The notes beneath the pieces were generated by a model that had not been told where the DNA came from, searched no databases, and saw only the letters and a list, made by a program, of their open reading frames with translations. 64,000 nucleotides of DNA from the NCBI RefSeq assembly GCF_019710475.1, contig NZ_JAJFAX010000001.1:372001-436000 (forward strand). Reading direction: 5' to 3'. Source of the stretch: Glycomyces sp. TRM65418. Its GTDB lineage: Bacteria > Actinomycetota > Actinomycetes > Mycobacteriales > Micromonosporaceae. Positions 33,900 through 42,473 of this stretch are shown piece after piece (the first letter of the stretch is position 1; each line of letters begins with the position of its first letter). The translations under genes and the position numbers were made by a program.

Positions 33900-33972
33900 C
33901 GGTGGCGGCGGGGCGCGAAGCGCGCGTTCGCGTGCGGAGACCCGCCGCGCGCTCCCGAGGAGGGCGGAACCG

Positions 33973-34611
33973 ATGGAGATCGATCACGTCGTACTGGCGG
34001 CCAGGTCCAAGGCCGAGGCCGAGCGCGTACTCGCCGAGGCCGGGCTCGGCATCGCACGAGGCCGGGCCATTCCCGGCCTCGGGGTGTCCAACCTCGTCGT
34101 GCCGCTGCGGCAGGGCCAGCTGCTGGAGATCCACTACCCGAACGGTGAGCCGCCCGCGCCCGACGCCCCACCGCTGCTCCGGTTCCACCTGGAGGCCCTC
34201 GACGCGAATCCCCGCGCCTCCATGACCGCGATGGCGTGGCTGCTCGCTTACGAGGACGAGCGGCGACTCCGCGGTCTCGCCGCCGCGAACGGGATGTCCG
34301 TGATCGAAGCCCCCGCGGAGGGGCCCGGATTCCCGCCGTACCTGCTGGCCGGGTTCGGCGCGAACTTCGAGCGTCGGCATCTGCCCTGCCTCATCCACTG
34401 GCCGGAGGGCTTCCCGTCGCTCAGCGCCGAGCACCGCCGCCGCCCCGTCGGCATCACGCGCATCGACGTCGCCGGTCCCGCCGACGAGATCGAGGCCTGG
34501 TGCGGCGGCGCCCCGAACGGGTGGCGCGCCCTCCCCGGCTCCGGCGGTCCACTGCGGGTCGCGATCGGCTTCGAGGACGGGGAACCGGTCACGCTGGGCC
34601 TTCCCGGGTAG
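33973..34611 (+). CDS. Glyoxalase-like (VOC superfamily) protein
   Basis: 212 aa, Glyoxalase_3/VOC type. 'MEIDHVVLAARSKAEAERVL' is the first beta-alpha unit with the metal-ligand His (H5), 'GQLLEIHYPNG' provides a second acid and His, and a second half with 'GITRIDVAG' follows. No enzymatic assignment can be made. AGGAGG lies 9 nt upstream. The Zur-like promoter about 75 bp upstream suggests expression under zinc or iron limitation; that is inference. Confidence 0.82.
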   Translation: MEIDHVVLAARSKAEAERVLAEAGLGIARGRAIPGLGVSNLVVPLRQGQLLEIHYPNGEPPAPDAPPLLRFHLEALDANPRASMTAMAWLLAYEDERRLRGLAAANGMSVIEAPAEGPGFPPYLLAGFGANFERRHLPCLIHWPEGFPSLSAEHRRRPVGITRIDVAGPADEIEAWCGGAPNGWRALPGSGGPLRVAIGFEDGEPVTLGLPG

Positions 34612-34825
34612 CGCTTGACGCGGAGGTTCGGGTCTCTCTCCGATCGCGTTGCGCCCGCGATGCACCCGCCGCCGCCGGTCAGCGAAGCGGCCACCCGCTC
34701 CTTCGGCCTGACAATGCGGCATCAGAGGGACATTCGCATCACGGTAAAGTCGTGGCGGCGTTCGCGGGCTGAGCCGACGGGGGGCTGAGATCGAAGGGCA
34801 TTGCGCTGGAACCGGTCGCCGCCTC

Positions 34826-35371
34826 ATGGCGGCGGCGCTGTCGGCGCTCGCCTTCGGGTGGCTCGGCTGGCGCACCTCCCACGCGCTCTCCACCCGGCTG
34901 TTCGACCACGTCCACGAGCAGGACACCGGCGCCGCGGCGTGGAGCCAGAGCGGCCTCGCGGGCTCGGTCGGGCTCCTCGCCGGGTGCCTCGCGCTCGGAT
35001 CGCTCGTGGCGGTCCTGGCCTCCGGACCGCGCGCCCACTCCGCGAGCGTCCGGACGGCCAGCGTGCTGTCCGCCGGGGCCTTCGTCACCGCGGACTTCGC
35101 CGAACGCGTGCTCGCCGGCGATCACGCGATCCCCTCCGCGCTCGTGCTCGCCATCGCCGTCGGCGTCCACACGCTGTTCGCCGCCGGGGCGTCGATGCTG
35201 TGGCACGGCTGCGTGGGCGCGCTGCTCGAGACGCGCGCCTGCTTCGAGGAGAACCGGCGGCCGGTCACGGCCCGCCGTCCGGCGCCGCCCCGGCCGCGGG
35301 CCGAACGCCTGCTGCCGCTCCATTCGGGATCGACCTTCGAGGGGCGCGCGCCGCCGTGCGCGGCGGCGTGA
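34826..35371 (+). CDS. Multi-pass membrane protein of unknown function
   Basis: 181 aa with about four hydrophobic segments: 1-15, 43-66 ('GLAGSVGLLAGCLALGSLVAV'), about 76-92 and 105-128 ('ALVLAIAVGVHTLFAAGASM'). A Pro/Arg-rich cytoplasmic tail follows. I do not recognise the family. The hydrophobic pattern on this strand favours it over a longer, Arg/Ser-rich open frame on the opposite strand. The start is uncertain because no good ribosome site precedes the ATG. The hydrolase-like gene follows after 82 bp. Confidence 0.6.
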   Translation: MAAALSALAFGWLGWRTSHALSTRLFDHVHEQDTGAAAWSQSGLAGSVGLLAGCLALGSLVAVLASGPRAHSASVRTASVLSAGAFVTADFAERVLAGDHAIPSALVLAIAVGVHTLFAAGASMLWHGCVGALLETRACFEENRRPVTARRPAPPRPRAERLLPLHSGSTFEGRAPPCAAA

Positions 35372-35453
35372 CCGATACCGCCGCCACCGACGCCTCGTCC
35401 GCGAACGCGCCCGGAAGGGCGCCGCCGTCCCTCCCACAGGCAGGAGCCGCTCA

Positions 35454-36062
35454 GTGCTGCCCCGACAACCCGAAGACCACCGGCGCGACCACGACCACGA
35501 CATCGACTGGACCGGCGAGCAGTGGGGCTCGCACGGCCGCCCGGTGCTCATCCTCAACGGCCCCGCGCACCATCGCACCGCCTGGTGGCCCGTCGCGGCG
35601 CGCCTGGCCGACGCCCACGCGGTCACCGTCCTCGAGCTGCCCGCACGCCGCTCGCCGCACTCGCTCGCCGAGGAGCTGGCCCTGCTCACCGTGCGGCAGG
35701 GCACGAGGGCGCCCGTGCTGATCGGCCACGGCTTCTCGGCGCTCGTCGCCTCGCTGTTCGCCCTCCACTACATCGCGCACGCGGTGGTGGCCGTCGAACG
35801 GAGCCTCGACACGCGGCCCGGGGCCGCGGCGGCCGAGGACGTCGGCACGCTCGCACTGCTCCGCGAGCTCACGGGCGGGCCGAGCGTCATCCGCTGCCCG
35901 TTCCTGTCGGTGTTCGCCGCCGAGCCGCGCCCCGGCTACGCCGACTGGCTCAAGGAGCGGATCCCCGCGTCCCGCTGCGCGGTGTACGGCACCGCCGGGC
36001 CCTATCCGCATCTCGAGGACGGGACGCGGTTCATCGCCGACGTCCGGGAGGTCGCCGCCTGA
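35454..36062 (+). CDS. Alpha/beta-hydrolase-fold protein lacking the nucleophile
   Basis: 202 aa. 'PVLILNGPAHHRTAWWPVAARL' matches the strand and oxyanion region of alpha/beta hydrolases. The nucleophile elbow reads 'LIGHGFSALVASLF': the usual G-x-S-x-G is G-H-G-F-S, with Gly where the nucleophile should be. A C-terminal His ('GPYPHLEDG') is in place. It is therefore probably a non-catalytic or reassigned member. GTG at 35454 follows AGGAG by 7 nt. Confidence 0.78.
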   Translation: MLPRQPEDHRRDHDHDIDWTGEQWGSHGRPVLILNGPAHHRTAWWPVAARLADAHAVTVLELPARRSPHSLAEELALLTVRQGTRAPVLIGHGFSALVASLFALHYIAHAVVAVERSLDTRPGAAAAEDVGTLALLRELTGGPSVIRCPFLSVFAAEPRPGYADWLKERIPASRCAVYGTAGPYPHLEDGTRFIADVREVAA

Positions 36063-36103
36063 CTCGGCCCGCCCGCGGGTCCCGCCGCGACACGGCGCGG
36101 GCG

Positions 36104-36703
36104 TCAGGCTCGGTACAGCGACCCGAGGCTGGCGACGAGGACTTCCGGGGCCTGTTCGGCGGTGAGGCGGCCCGCGGAGATCTCGTCGGAGGCGGCGTGC
36201 ACGAGGCTGTACAGCGCCGTGACCATCCACGACAGGGGCAGGTCGGTGCGGAAGACGCCGTCGTCCTGCCCGCGGGTGAGGAGTGCCTCGATCCGCCGCA
36301 GGATCGGGTCGTGGCGTTCGCGCAGCCATTGCGGGGATAGGTCGCCCACGACGTTGTCGCGCAGGTTCCGGTTGCGCTCCATGAGGTTCCACTGCCGGCG
36401 CAGGATCCGGGCGAGCGCTTCGTCGGCCGCACCCGAGGTGTCCACGTCCCGCCAGGCCGCTTCGGTCTCCTCGAACGCCCGCTCGATCAGGGCCTGGGCC
36501 AGTTCGGTGCGGGAGGGGAAGTGCCCGTAGAGGGTCACGCGCCCGACCCCGGCGGCTTCGGCGACCTCGGCGACGCTCACGCCGGGCCGGGAGCTGTAGA
36601 GCTCGAGTCCTGCGGCGAGGATCTTGTCGATGCTGCGCTGGGCGTCGGCACGGCGCTGCCCGCTGGGCCGCCGTGCCGACGCGGTGGTCTTGCCGTCGGC
36701 CAT
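36104..36703 (-). CDS. TetR/AcrR-family transcriptional regulator
   Basis: 199 aa. The HTH 'VSVAEVAEAAGVGRVTLYGHFPSRTELAQAL' (about residues 37-67) is canonical TetR, and the C-terminal helical domain binds an unknown ligand. It lies 13 bp downstream of the MFS transporter gene on the same strand, so both form one unit. The 24-bp palindrome at 38165-38188 before the MFS gene is its probable operator. The ATG at 36703 is chosen because a longer frame overlaps the MFS gene. Confidence 0.9.
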   Translation of the reverse strand: MADGKTTASARRPSGQRRADAQRSIDKILAAGLELYSSRPGVSVAEVAEAAGVGRVTLYGHFPSRTELAQALIERAFEETEAAWRDVDTSGAADEALARILRRQWNLMERNRNLRDNVVGDLSPQWLRERHDPILRRIEALLTRGQDDGVFRTDLPLSWMVTALYSLVHAASDEISAGRLTAEQAPEVLVASLGSLYRA

Positions 36704-36716
36704 GCCTGAAGGGTAG

Positions 36717-38153
36717 CTAGTGGCCGTGGGGGCCGCCGCCGGTCTCGACCTTCCCGCCCGGGACCAGGAGCAGCGCGACGACGGCGGCCGCACCGGCGGC
36801 CACGGCGCAGACGAGGAACGCGTCGGTGAAGCCCGAGAGGGTCGGGATGCTCACCCCGATGCTCGCGGCGGCCACGGTCGACATCACCGCCACGCCCACG
36901 CTGCCGCCGAGTTCGTGGAAGGTGGTGACCATGCCCGAGGCCACGCCCGCCTCCTGCGGTTCCACCTGGGAGAGCGCCGTCGCGTTGGCGGTGATGAACA
37001 GGGTCCCGAGGGCGAAGGCGCCCAACGCGAGTCCGGGGACGACCACGGTGGCCGCCTGGCTGTCGGTCTCCAGCATCGCGAGCCAGGCCGAGGCGGCGGC
37101 CGCGAGCAGCATGCCGGCCACGGCGATCGGGCGGGGGCCGAGCCTCCCGATGAGGCGCCCGGCCAGCTGCGCGCCGATCGTGGTGGCGACGGCGACGGGC
37201 AGGAACAGCAGGCCGGTGCGCAGCGGCGAGTACGCGGCGAAGTCCTGGAGGTACAGCGAGCCGAGGAAGAAGAACGAGATCAGCAGCGCGGTCGCCATGA
37301 GCATGAGGAACGCGCCGGTGACGACGGTGCGGCGGGCCAGCAGCGCCACGCGCATGAGCGGCGCGGCGGTGCGCCGCTCGACGAGGCCGAAGACCGCGTA
37401 GAGCACGACCGCGGCGGCCAGGGCGGTGAGCGTCGTCGCGGAGGCCCATCCGTGGTCGCCCGCGCGGACGAGGCCGAAGATGAGCGCGGCGGTGGCGGCG
37501 GTGACGAGCAGCGCGCCGGGCGCGTCGAGGCGCTCGCGCTGCGCGACTGAGGCGTCCGCGGGGAGCAGGGCGGGCAGGAGCACCAGGATCAGCGCGCCGA
37601 TGGGCACGTTGATGTAGAAGATCCACTGCCAGCCGGGCCCGGCGGTGAGCACCCCGCCGACGAGGACGCCCACGGCGGCCCCGGCTCCGGCGATCGCCGA
37701 GAGCAGGGCGAGCGCGCGGTGGCGTCGGGCGCCGTGGAAGACGGTGGTGACCGTGGACAGGATGGCGGGGGCCATGAGGGCCGCGCCGAGGCCTTGGACG
37801 AGGCGACCGCCGAGCAGGACCGGTCCGGTCGGGGCGAGTCCGGCGGCGAGTGAGGCCGCGACGAAGAGCGCGAGCCCGGTCCCGAGCATCCGGCGCGGGC
37901 CGAAGAGGTCGGCGAGCCGGCCGCCGAGCAGCATGAGGCCGCCGAAGACCAGGGTGTAGCCGGTGACGATCCAGGTGAGCGCCTCGCGGTCGAGGCGGAG
38001 GTCGGCGCCGATCGAGGGCAGCGCGATGTTGACGACGGTGATGTCGATGATGAGCATCGCCTGGGCGGTGCACAGCAGCGCCAGCATGAGGCGGGGCCGC
38101 GGGAGCGGCGGCGCGACCGGGGCGGCGGGCTCGGGGTGGTGGATCGCGGACAC
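36717..38153 (-). CDS. MFS drug:H+ antiporter, 14-TM (DHA2) type
   Basis: 478 aa, about 14 membrane helices. 'IDITVVNIALPSIGADL' is the D1-like motif, 'GGLMLLGGRLADLFGPRRML' is motif A, 'ILSTVTTVFHGARRHRALA' and 'GVLVGGVLTAGPGWQWIFYINVPIG' are motif C and the DHA2 signature. It expels hydrophobic drugs by proton exchange. GTG at 38153 is chosen because AAGGAG lies 5 nt upstream, whereas the upstream GTG (38159) overlaps that site. Co-transcribed with the TetR gene. Confidence 0.92.
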   Translation of the reverse strand: MSAIHHPEPAAPVAPPLPRPRLMLALLCTAQAMLIIDITVVNIALPSIGADLRLDREALTWIVTGYTLVFGGLMLLGGRLADLFGPRRMLGTGLALFVAASLAAGLAPTGPVLLGGRLVQGLGAALMAPAILSTVTTVFHGARRHRALALLSAIAGAGAAVGVLVGGVLTAGPGWQWIFYINVPIGALILVLLPALLPADASVAQRERLDAPGALLVTAATAALIFGLVRAGDHGWASATTLTALAAAVVLYAVFGLVERRTAAPLMRVALLARRTVVTGAFLMLMATALLISFFFLGSLYLQDFAAYSPLRTGLLFLPVAVATTIGAQLAGRLIGRLGPRPIAVAGMLLAAAASAWLAMLETDSQAATVVVPGLALGAFALGTLFITANATALSQVEPQEAGVASGMVTTFHELGGSVGVAVMSTVAAASIGVSIPTLSGFTDAFLVCAVAAGAAAVVALLLVPGGKVETGGGPHGH

Positions 38154-38164
38154 GATCACTCCTT

Positions 38165-38188
38165 AACTCGAACATGTATGTACGAGTT
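38165..38188 (-). promoter_or_regulatory. 24-bp palindromic TetR operator
   Basis: Arms AACTCG-x-ACAT and ATGT-x-CGAGTT around a GT centre, with only one mismatched pair in each arm. It sits 12 bp upstream of the MFS start, next to the Shine-Dalgarno. Binding here would block the MFS-tetR transcript. Confidence 0.75.
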
Positions 38189-38258
38189 TTAGCGTAACCG
38201 CGTTCGCTCCATAAATCAAACAGTGGTGTTCGACTTATCGTCGGGGTCCGGGAACGCC

Positions 38259-38292
38259 TGAGGCCCCGGCGGGTCTCCCCGCCGGGGCCTCA
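38259..38292 (-). terminator. Terminator of the 151-aa hypothetical gene
   Basis: A perfect 15-bp stem (38259-38273 with 38278-38292) and a TCTC loop, 51 bp past the stop on the minus strand. Confidence 0.78.
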
Positions 38293-38343
38293 CGGCAACC
38301 GGAAGCGACGGCCGTACCGCTCAGGGCACGGCTCCGGCCGGTC

Positions 38344-38799
38344 TCAGATCGCGGGCATGCGCATGGCCTGGCGGGACCGGAGCGCGGCGAACATGGGCTT
38401 GCGGGAGGGCGACTCGGCCAGCCCGCTGTGGAGGACCGCGGTGATCGCGACCGCCGCCGCGGCGTCGTCGGCGGCGGCCACCCCGGCGGAGATCATGTCG
38501 AGGATCTCGTCGGCGGCGGCCGTCACGAGCTCCGGGTCGGCCTTCTTGGAGGCCTTGGAGAAGCCGAAGGCGAGGTCGCTGTCGCCGACGACGTTCCAAG
38601 CGGCGCAGGTGTGCAGGCGCCGCCCGTACCCCGTGCCGTCGATCCAGGCGTCCACCAGGAACACCAGGATCCGGTCCTCCCGCTCCCAGAGCAGGTCGCC
38701 GTCGAGCAGATCCGACAGCGCCGGGAGGCGCTGCGCCTTCGGATACTTGGAATCGACGACGGCCGTCGCCTCGGCAGGGGACAGGTAACGGTAGTTCAT
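38344..38799 (-). CDS. Hypothetical cytosolic protein (151 aa)
   Basis: 151 aa, no signal peptide or membrane segment. 'MNYRYLSPAEATAVVDSKYPKA' is followed by a mixed alpha/beta middle ('DRILVFLVDAWIDGTGYGRRLHTC') and an Ala-rich helical C-terminus. I do not recognise the family. GAGGT lies only 1 nt before the ATG, so the start could be slightly different. Coding is supported by the absence of a competing frame with recognisable content and by the terminator downstream. Confidence 0.68.
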   Translation of the reverse strand: MNYRYLSPAEATAVVDSKYPKAQRLPALSDLLDGDLLWEREDRILVFLVDAWIDGTGYGRRLHTCAAWNVVGDSDLAFGFSKASKKADPELVTAAADEILDMISAGVAAADDAAAAVAITAVLHSGLAESPSRKPMFAALRSRQAMRMPAI

Positions 38800-38949
38800 A
38801 CCTCAACGGTAACCGGCCGGAGCGTCATAAACCCAATGCCCGGACCATGCGATGCCACTCCGGATGCGGAAACCGGGCCGCAGGCGCCCGCCGGCGCGTC
38901 GCGGGCCACGCGAGCGAGCCGCGGATCACCCGCAGAGGGCCTTGCGGGC

Positions 38950-39306
38950 CTAGCCGATGGCGTCGCAGTGCGGCCGGATGGTCTCCACGATCGTGGGGCC
39001 CTCGGCCTCCTCGACGCCGAAGAGCTCGGCGGCGTCGCGGGCGAGCTGCTCCTCGTCCTGCTTGTCCACGGCCTTCTGGCACACTTCCCGCGCGTTGTCG
39101 AGCAGGTCCTGCGGGCTCATGTCGGGGACGATCTCCCACAGTTCGGAGGCGAGGTCGGTGGGGAACTCGGAGGCGAGCTCGTCGAGGGACGACTCCCAGT
39201 CCGAGAGCGTGGGCGAGTCGACCGGCAGGTCGATGCCCTCTTCGCTGCACGCCGAGAGCGCCAGGAGGGCGCCGATCGCGAGTGCGGCCAATGCGCGTCG
39301 TGCCAT
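38950..39306 (-). CDS. Small secreted lipoprotein, DUF732-like
   Basis: 118 aa. 'MARRALAALAIGALLALSAC' is a lipoprotein signal with the lipidated Cys at residue 20. The mature part is acidic and helical, with two Cys ('REVCQKAVD' and 'RPHCDAIG') that may pair, reminiscent of DUF732 proteins of actinobacteria. It faces outward and is of unknown function. Confidence 0.8.
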   Translation of the reverse strand: MARRALAALAIGALLALSACSEEGIDLPVDSPTLSDWESSLDELASEFPTDLASELWEIVPDMSPQDLLDNAREVCQKAVDKQDEEQLARDAAELFGVEEAEGPTIVETIRPHCDAIG

Positions 39307-39501
39307 GTGCGTTGCTCCGTTCGCGTGGTGTTGCGGCCACGCTAACAGGCGCGGGCGGCGGCGGCGTCCCAGGCGGGAGCGGAGCTGCCGGGTACGTCAC
39401 CCGCGCCGGCCTCCACGGTGGAGCGCTCAGCGCCGGCGACCGGTCCGGCGCGGGCCCTCCTCATCCGCGGCCGGGGCGGGCGGACACCGGCCTCCCCGCG
39501 T

Positions 39502-40122
39502 CTAGACGGCTTCCCATTCGAAGCCGTCGGGGTCGGTGAAGGCGCCGAGGTCGCCGCCGATGACGATCCGGTGCGAGCCGGAGCCCTCCTGGTCGACGAA
39601 GGCGCTCTTGGCGATGAACTTGCGGCTGTAGAGCCCGAGCGACACGCCGTTCTCGGGCGCCTCGAACTCGACGTACTTGCGTCCGAAGCTCTTCGCCACC
39701 TTCATGCCGCGGTCGATGTAGAGCTGCTTGGTCGCGGCGACGTCGGCGACGCCGAGCCCGAGGTTGACCTCCTCGACCTCGCGGACGACCGGGCCGCCGT
39801 CCTTCTTCTTGGAGGTGGCGATCTTCCAGATCGCGCCCCACGGGTCCCGCAGGACGGCGCCGTAGCCCCAGAGGCTCTTCTCGGCGGGCTTGACCGCGGC
39901 GGCCCCCGCGTCGAGCGCGGTCGCCACGAAACTGTCGACGTCGCCCGGCTGGGCGACCACGAGCGAGAGGGCGTAGCCGCGGAAGCCGGTGCTCGGCTCC
40001 TTGGCGGGCCGCACGCGCAGCCGGCCGTCCGCGCCGAGGTCGAAGGCGGCGGCGTAGAACGCCTCGGCCGCGGCGGTGTCCTCGACTTCGAGGGTGACGG
40101 TCCGGATCCCGGTGGCGGTCAT
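39502..40122 (-). CDS. VOC-family protein, two glyoxalase/bleomycin-resistance-like repeats
   Basis: 206 aa, two VOC modules. 'MTATGIRTVTLEVEDTAAAEAFYAAAF' starts the first and 'VNLGLGVADVAATKQLYIDRGM' the second, with 'GFEWEAV' closing the C-terminus. Neither module shows the complete set of metal ligands, so ligand binding rather than catalysis is possible. The ATG at 40122 is chosen from GAAGGAG 6 nt upstream; the frame is open for 56 codons more without similarity. Confidence 0.85.
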   Translation of the reverse strand: MTATGIRTVTLEVEDTAAAEAFYAAAFDLGADGRLRVRPAKEPSTGFRGYALSLVVAQPGDVDSFVATALDAGAAAVKPAEKSLWGYGAVLRDPWGAIWKIATSKKKDGGPVVREVEEVNLGLGVADVAATKQLYIDRGMKVAKSFGRKYVEFEAPENGVSLGLYSRKFIAKSAFVDQEGSGSHRIVIGGDLGAFTDPDGFEWEAV

Positions 40123-40337
40123 GGTGGACTCCTTCAGCATCGTGCGCTTCACGGACGTGTTCCGCTTGCTCATGTGCGCAACGGTATGGCCGCGAAGGGC
40201 GACGGGGCTTCTCGATTCCTGACCAGTCCGGCCCGCTCCCCTTTGCGACCGGTTTGCGGCTATATTCGTAAACGTCGATGTATAAGTCATGTCCGCCGGC
40301 GGTTGGGTGGTGCGGACCCAGCCTGAGAGGACAGTGC

Positions 40338-41498
40338 ATGCGAGCCATGCGAAACCGGCCGCGGAGGTTCGCGGCCGTCGCCGCCGCCTGTGCGGCGCTC
40401 GCCGCGGGGACGATCGGCGCGGTCGCGGCGAGCCCGGCGCACGCCGACGCCTGCGAATCGATCGACTACACCGTCGTGAGCTCCTGGAACGGCGGCCACC
40501 AGGCCGCCGTCTCGCTCACGGCCGGGACCGAGGCGGTGAACGGCTGGACGATCGGATTCGACCTGCCGGTCGGAGCCGCGGTCCAGAGCGCCTGGAACGT
40601 CGAATGGGGCCAGTCCGGGCAGGCCTTCACCGGCTCGGACGTCGGCTGGAACGCGAGCGTGGCGGCCGGGCAGACCCGGGAGCTGTTCGGGCTCGTCGTC
40701 TCCGGCGGCGCGGCGGCGCCCGCGGCGTTCACGCTCGACGGGATCGGCTGCGGCGCCGAGGAGCCCACCACGAGCGAGGAACCCACCGAGACGCCGAGCG
40801 AGGACCCGACCACGGGCCCGCCGGCCGACTGCCCGACCGGTGCCGTCTGCGACGACTTCGAGGACCAGGCCGGCGCCGTCCCCGGCGGGGACTGGACGGT
40901 CGGCGCGAACGACTGCACCGGCACCGGCATCGTCGCGGTGGACACGGCGGTCGCCCGCAGCGGTGACACCTCGATCCGCGTCGAGGGCGGCGCGACCTAC
41001 TGCAACCACGTCTTCATCGGCCGGGACCTGCCCGCCGACGCCGAGTGGTTCCGCGTCTACATGCGGCACACCACGCCGCAGCCGCAGAACCACACCACGA
41101 TGATCGCCATGGAGGACCGCGCCGACGCGGGGACCGACCTGCGCCTGGGCGGCCAGAACGGCGCGCTCCAGTGGAACCGCGAGTCCGACGACGCGACCCT
41201 GCCGGCGCAGAGCCCGGCCGGGGTCGCGCTGAGCGAGCCGCTGCCGGTGGGGACCTGGACGTGCGTGGAGTTCCGGATCCAGGGCGGGAACCTCGCCACC
41301 TGGGTCGACGGCGCGCTCGTCGAGGGCCTGGTCGTGGACGGGGCGCCGACCCACGACGTGGACGCGCAGTGGCTCGCGAAGTCGGGCTGGAACCCGGACC
41401 TGGCGGACCTGCGGCTCGGCTGGGAGAGCTACGGCGACGACGCCGACACCCTCTGGTACGACGACGTCGCCTTCGGTCCCGAGCGGATCGGCTGCTGA
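40338..41498 (+). CDS. Secreted CBM2 protein with C-terminal Cip1-like domain
   Basis: 386 aa. A long basic signal peptide (1-36, 'ASPAHA'), then a CBM2 cellulose-binding domain (about 38-138; 'WNGGHQAAVSLT', 'VNGWTIGFDLP', 'WNVEW', terminal Cys pair). A Thr/Pro/Glu linker (about 140-163) leads to a 220-residue jelly-roll-like domain ('VCDDFED...', 'RVYMRH', 'LRLGGQNGALQWNRES', 'GTWTCVEFRI', 'LWYDDVAFG'). The C-terminal domain resembles Cip1 of cellulolytic fungi and its actinobacterial homologues, which may be lyases; this is a moderate-confidence call. GAGAGGA lies 6 nt before the ATG. It probably acts on plant cell wall outside the cell. Confidence 0.85.
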   Translation: MRAMRNRPRRFAAVAAACAALAAGTIGAVAASPAHADACESIDYTVVSSWNGGHQAAVSLTAGTEAVNGWTIGFDLPVGAAVQSAWNVEWGQSGQAFTGSDVGWNASVAAGQTRELFGLVVSGGAAAPAAFTLDGIGCGAEEPTTSEEPTETPSEDPTTGPPADCPTGAVCDDFEDQAGAVPGGDWTVGANDCTGTGIVAVDTAVARSGDTSIRVEGGATYCNHVFIGRDLPADAEWFRVYMRHTTPQPQNHTTMIAMEDRADAGTDLRLGGQNGALQWNRESDDATLPAQSPAGVALSEPLPVGTWTCVEFRIQGGNLATWVDGALVEGLVVDGAPTHDVDAQWLAKSGWNPDLADLRLGWESYGDDADTLWYDDVAFGPERIGC

Positions 41499-41503
41499 CA
41501 CGG

Positions 41504-41536
41504 CGGCGCCCCGGCGGGACTCCCGCCGGGGCGCCG
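41504..41536. terminator. Bidirectional terminator
   Basis: A perfect 15-bp stem (41504-41518 with 41522-41536) and a 3-nt loop lie between the CBM2 gene and the convergent GAP-family gene, 5 and 7 bp from their stops. Confidence 0.8.
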
Positions 41537-41543
41537 CGCTTCG

Positions 41544-42299
41544 TCAGAGGCGGAGGGCGAACTCCAGCAGGTCCAGTCGCACGGCCGCGTCGCGGGCCAC
41601 GAGGAAGCCGACGATGCCGAGCACCCAGCCGGTGGTACTGGCGGCGTGCTTGACCATCCAGTCGTTGATCTTCACCAGCAGCGGCTCGATCGCGTTGCGG
41701 GCCGCGAGCCGGGCGGCCAGGAGCACCAGCGCGGGCAGCACCATCACGAGGCAGTACCCGGCCATGGTCAGGGTGGTCGGGCCGGCGCCGAGGCCGGCGG
41801 AGGCGACCATCCCGATGGCCGCCAGGTACGGCAGCATCGTCGCGACCTCGATCGAGGCCGCGGTCAGGGCGAGGCCCGCGAGCGGCAGCACCGAGGCGCG
41901 GGTGCTCGTCCCGCCCTCCGCCGCGTCCTTGGCGTCCGCGTCGATCCCGAGGGCCCGTTCGCGCCAGCGCGACAGCCGGCCGCCCTCCTTGGTCCGCTTC
42001 TTCGAGTCGAAGCGGAAGCTCAGCGCGAACAGGCCGACGCCGATGAAGAGCTGCACCCAGGAGGCGGGGCGGGTGTTCAGGAGCGCGCCGATGTCGTCGA
42101 TGAACGTGGTGGCGCCCAGGACGATCGCCATGCCGACGAGGAAGTAGAAGACGACGATGGTGCCGAGGTAGACGAGCATCCGGCCGGCCCGCACGCGGCC
42201 GGGGGCCAGGAGGAGCCAGACGGGGATGAGCAGCGTGCCGAAGCTGGTCGAGTCGATGAGCGCGAGCGCGGCCAGCGAGGCGGCGAGGGCGAGGTCCAT
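41544..42299 (-). CDS. GAP/Sap-family membrane protein (LysE-like fold)
   Basis: 251 aa, about six membrane helices: 'LALAASLAALALIDSTSFGTLLIPVWLL' at the N-terminus, a cytoplasmic basic loop ('DSKKRTKEGGRLSRWRERAL'), then 'IEVATMLPYLAAIGMVASAGLG' and 'VLGIVGFLVARDAAV'. It resembles the mycobacterial GAP/Sap proteins that aid the surface transport of glycolipids and are LysE-related. The transported substrate is unknown. The ATG at 42299 lacks a clear ribosome site. Confidence 0.8.
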   Translation of the reverse strand: MDLALAASLAALALIDSTSFGTLLIPVWLLLAPGRVRAGRMLVYLGTIVVFYFLVGMAIVLGATTFIDDIGALLNTRPASWVQLFIGVGLFALSFRFDSKKRTKEGGRLSRWRERALGIDADAKDAAEGGTSTRASVLPLAGLALTAASIEVATMLPYLAAIGMVASAGLGAGPTTLTMAGYCLVMVLPALVLLAARLAARNAIEPLLVKINDWMVKHAASTTGWVLGIVGFLVARDAAVRLDLLEFALRL

Positions 42300-42473
42300 G
42301 CTCTGAGCGTAGGAACGCGGCGGGTGCGGCCGCGTCGGCCGCGGGAGTGAGGTTCGCGGGCGGGCCTGCATCTTTGGTGGCAGTCCGAAAGGCGCGGTCG
42401 AAACCGGCTCGCGACTGGATACCGCTTTCAGATAGTGTCGGACGTCAATGCATCCCCGCCGAAGGAGGCCCCC

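Noticed and set aside
34739-35704. 321-codon minus-strand frame over the membrane protein and hydrolase-like genes
   Set aside because: It is Arg/Ser/Glu-rich without domains, while the plus-strand frames have membrane helices or an alpha/beta fold and ribosome sites.
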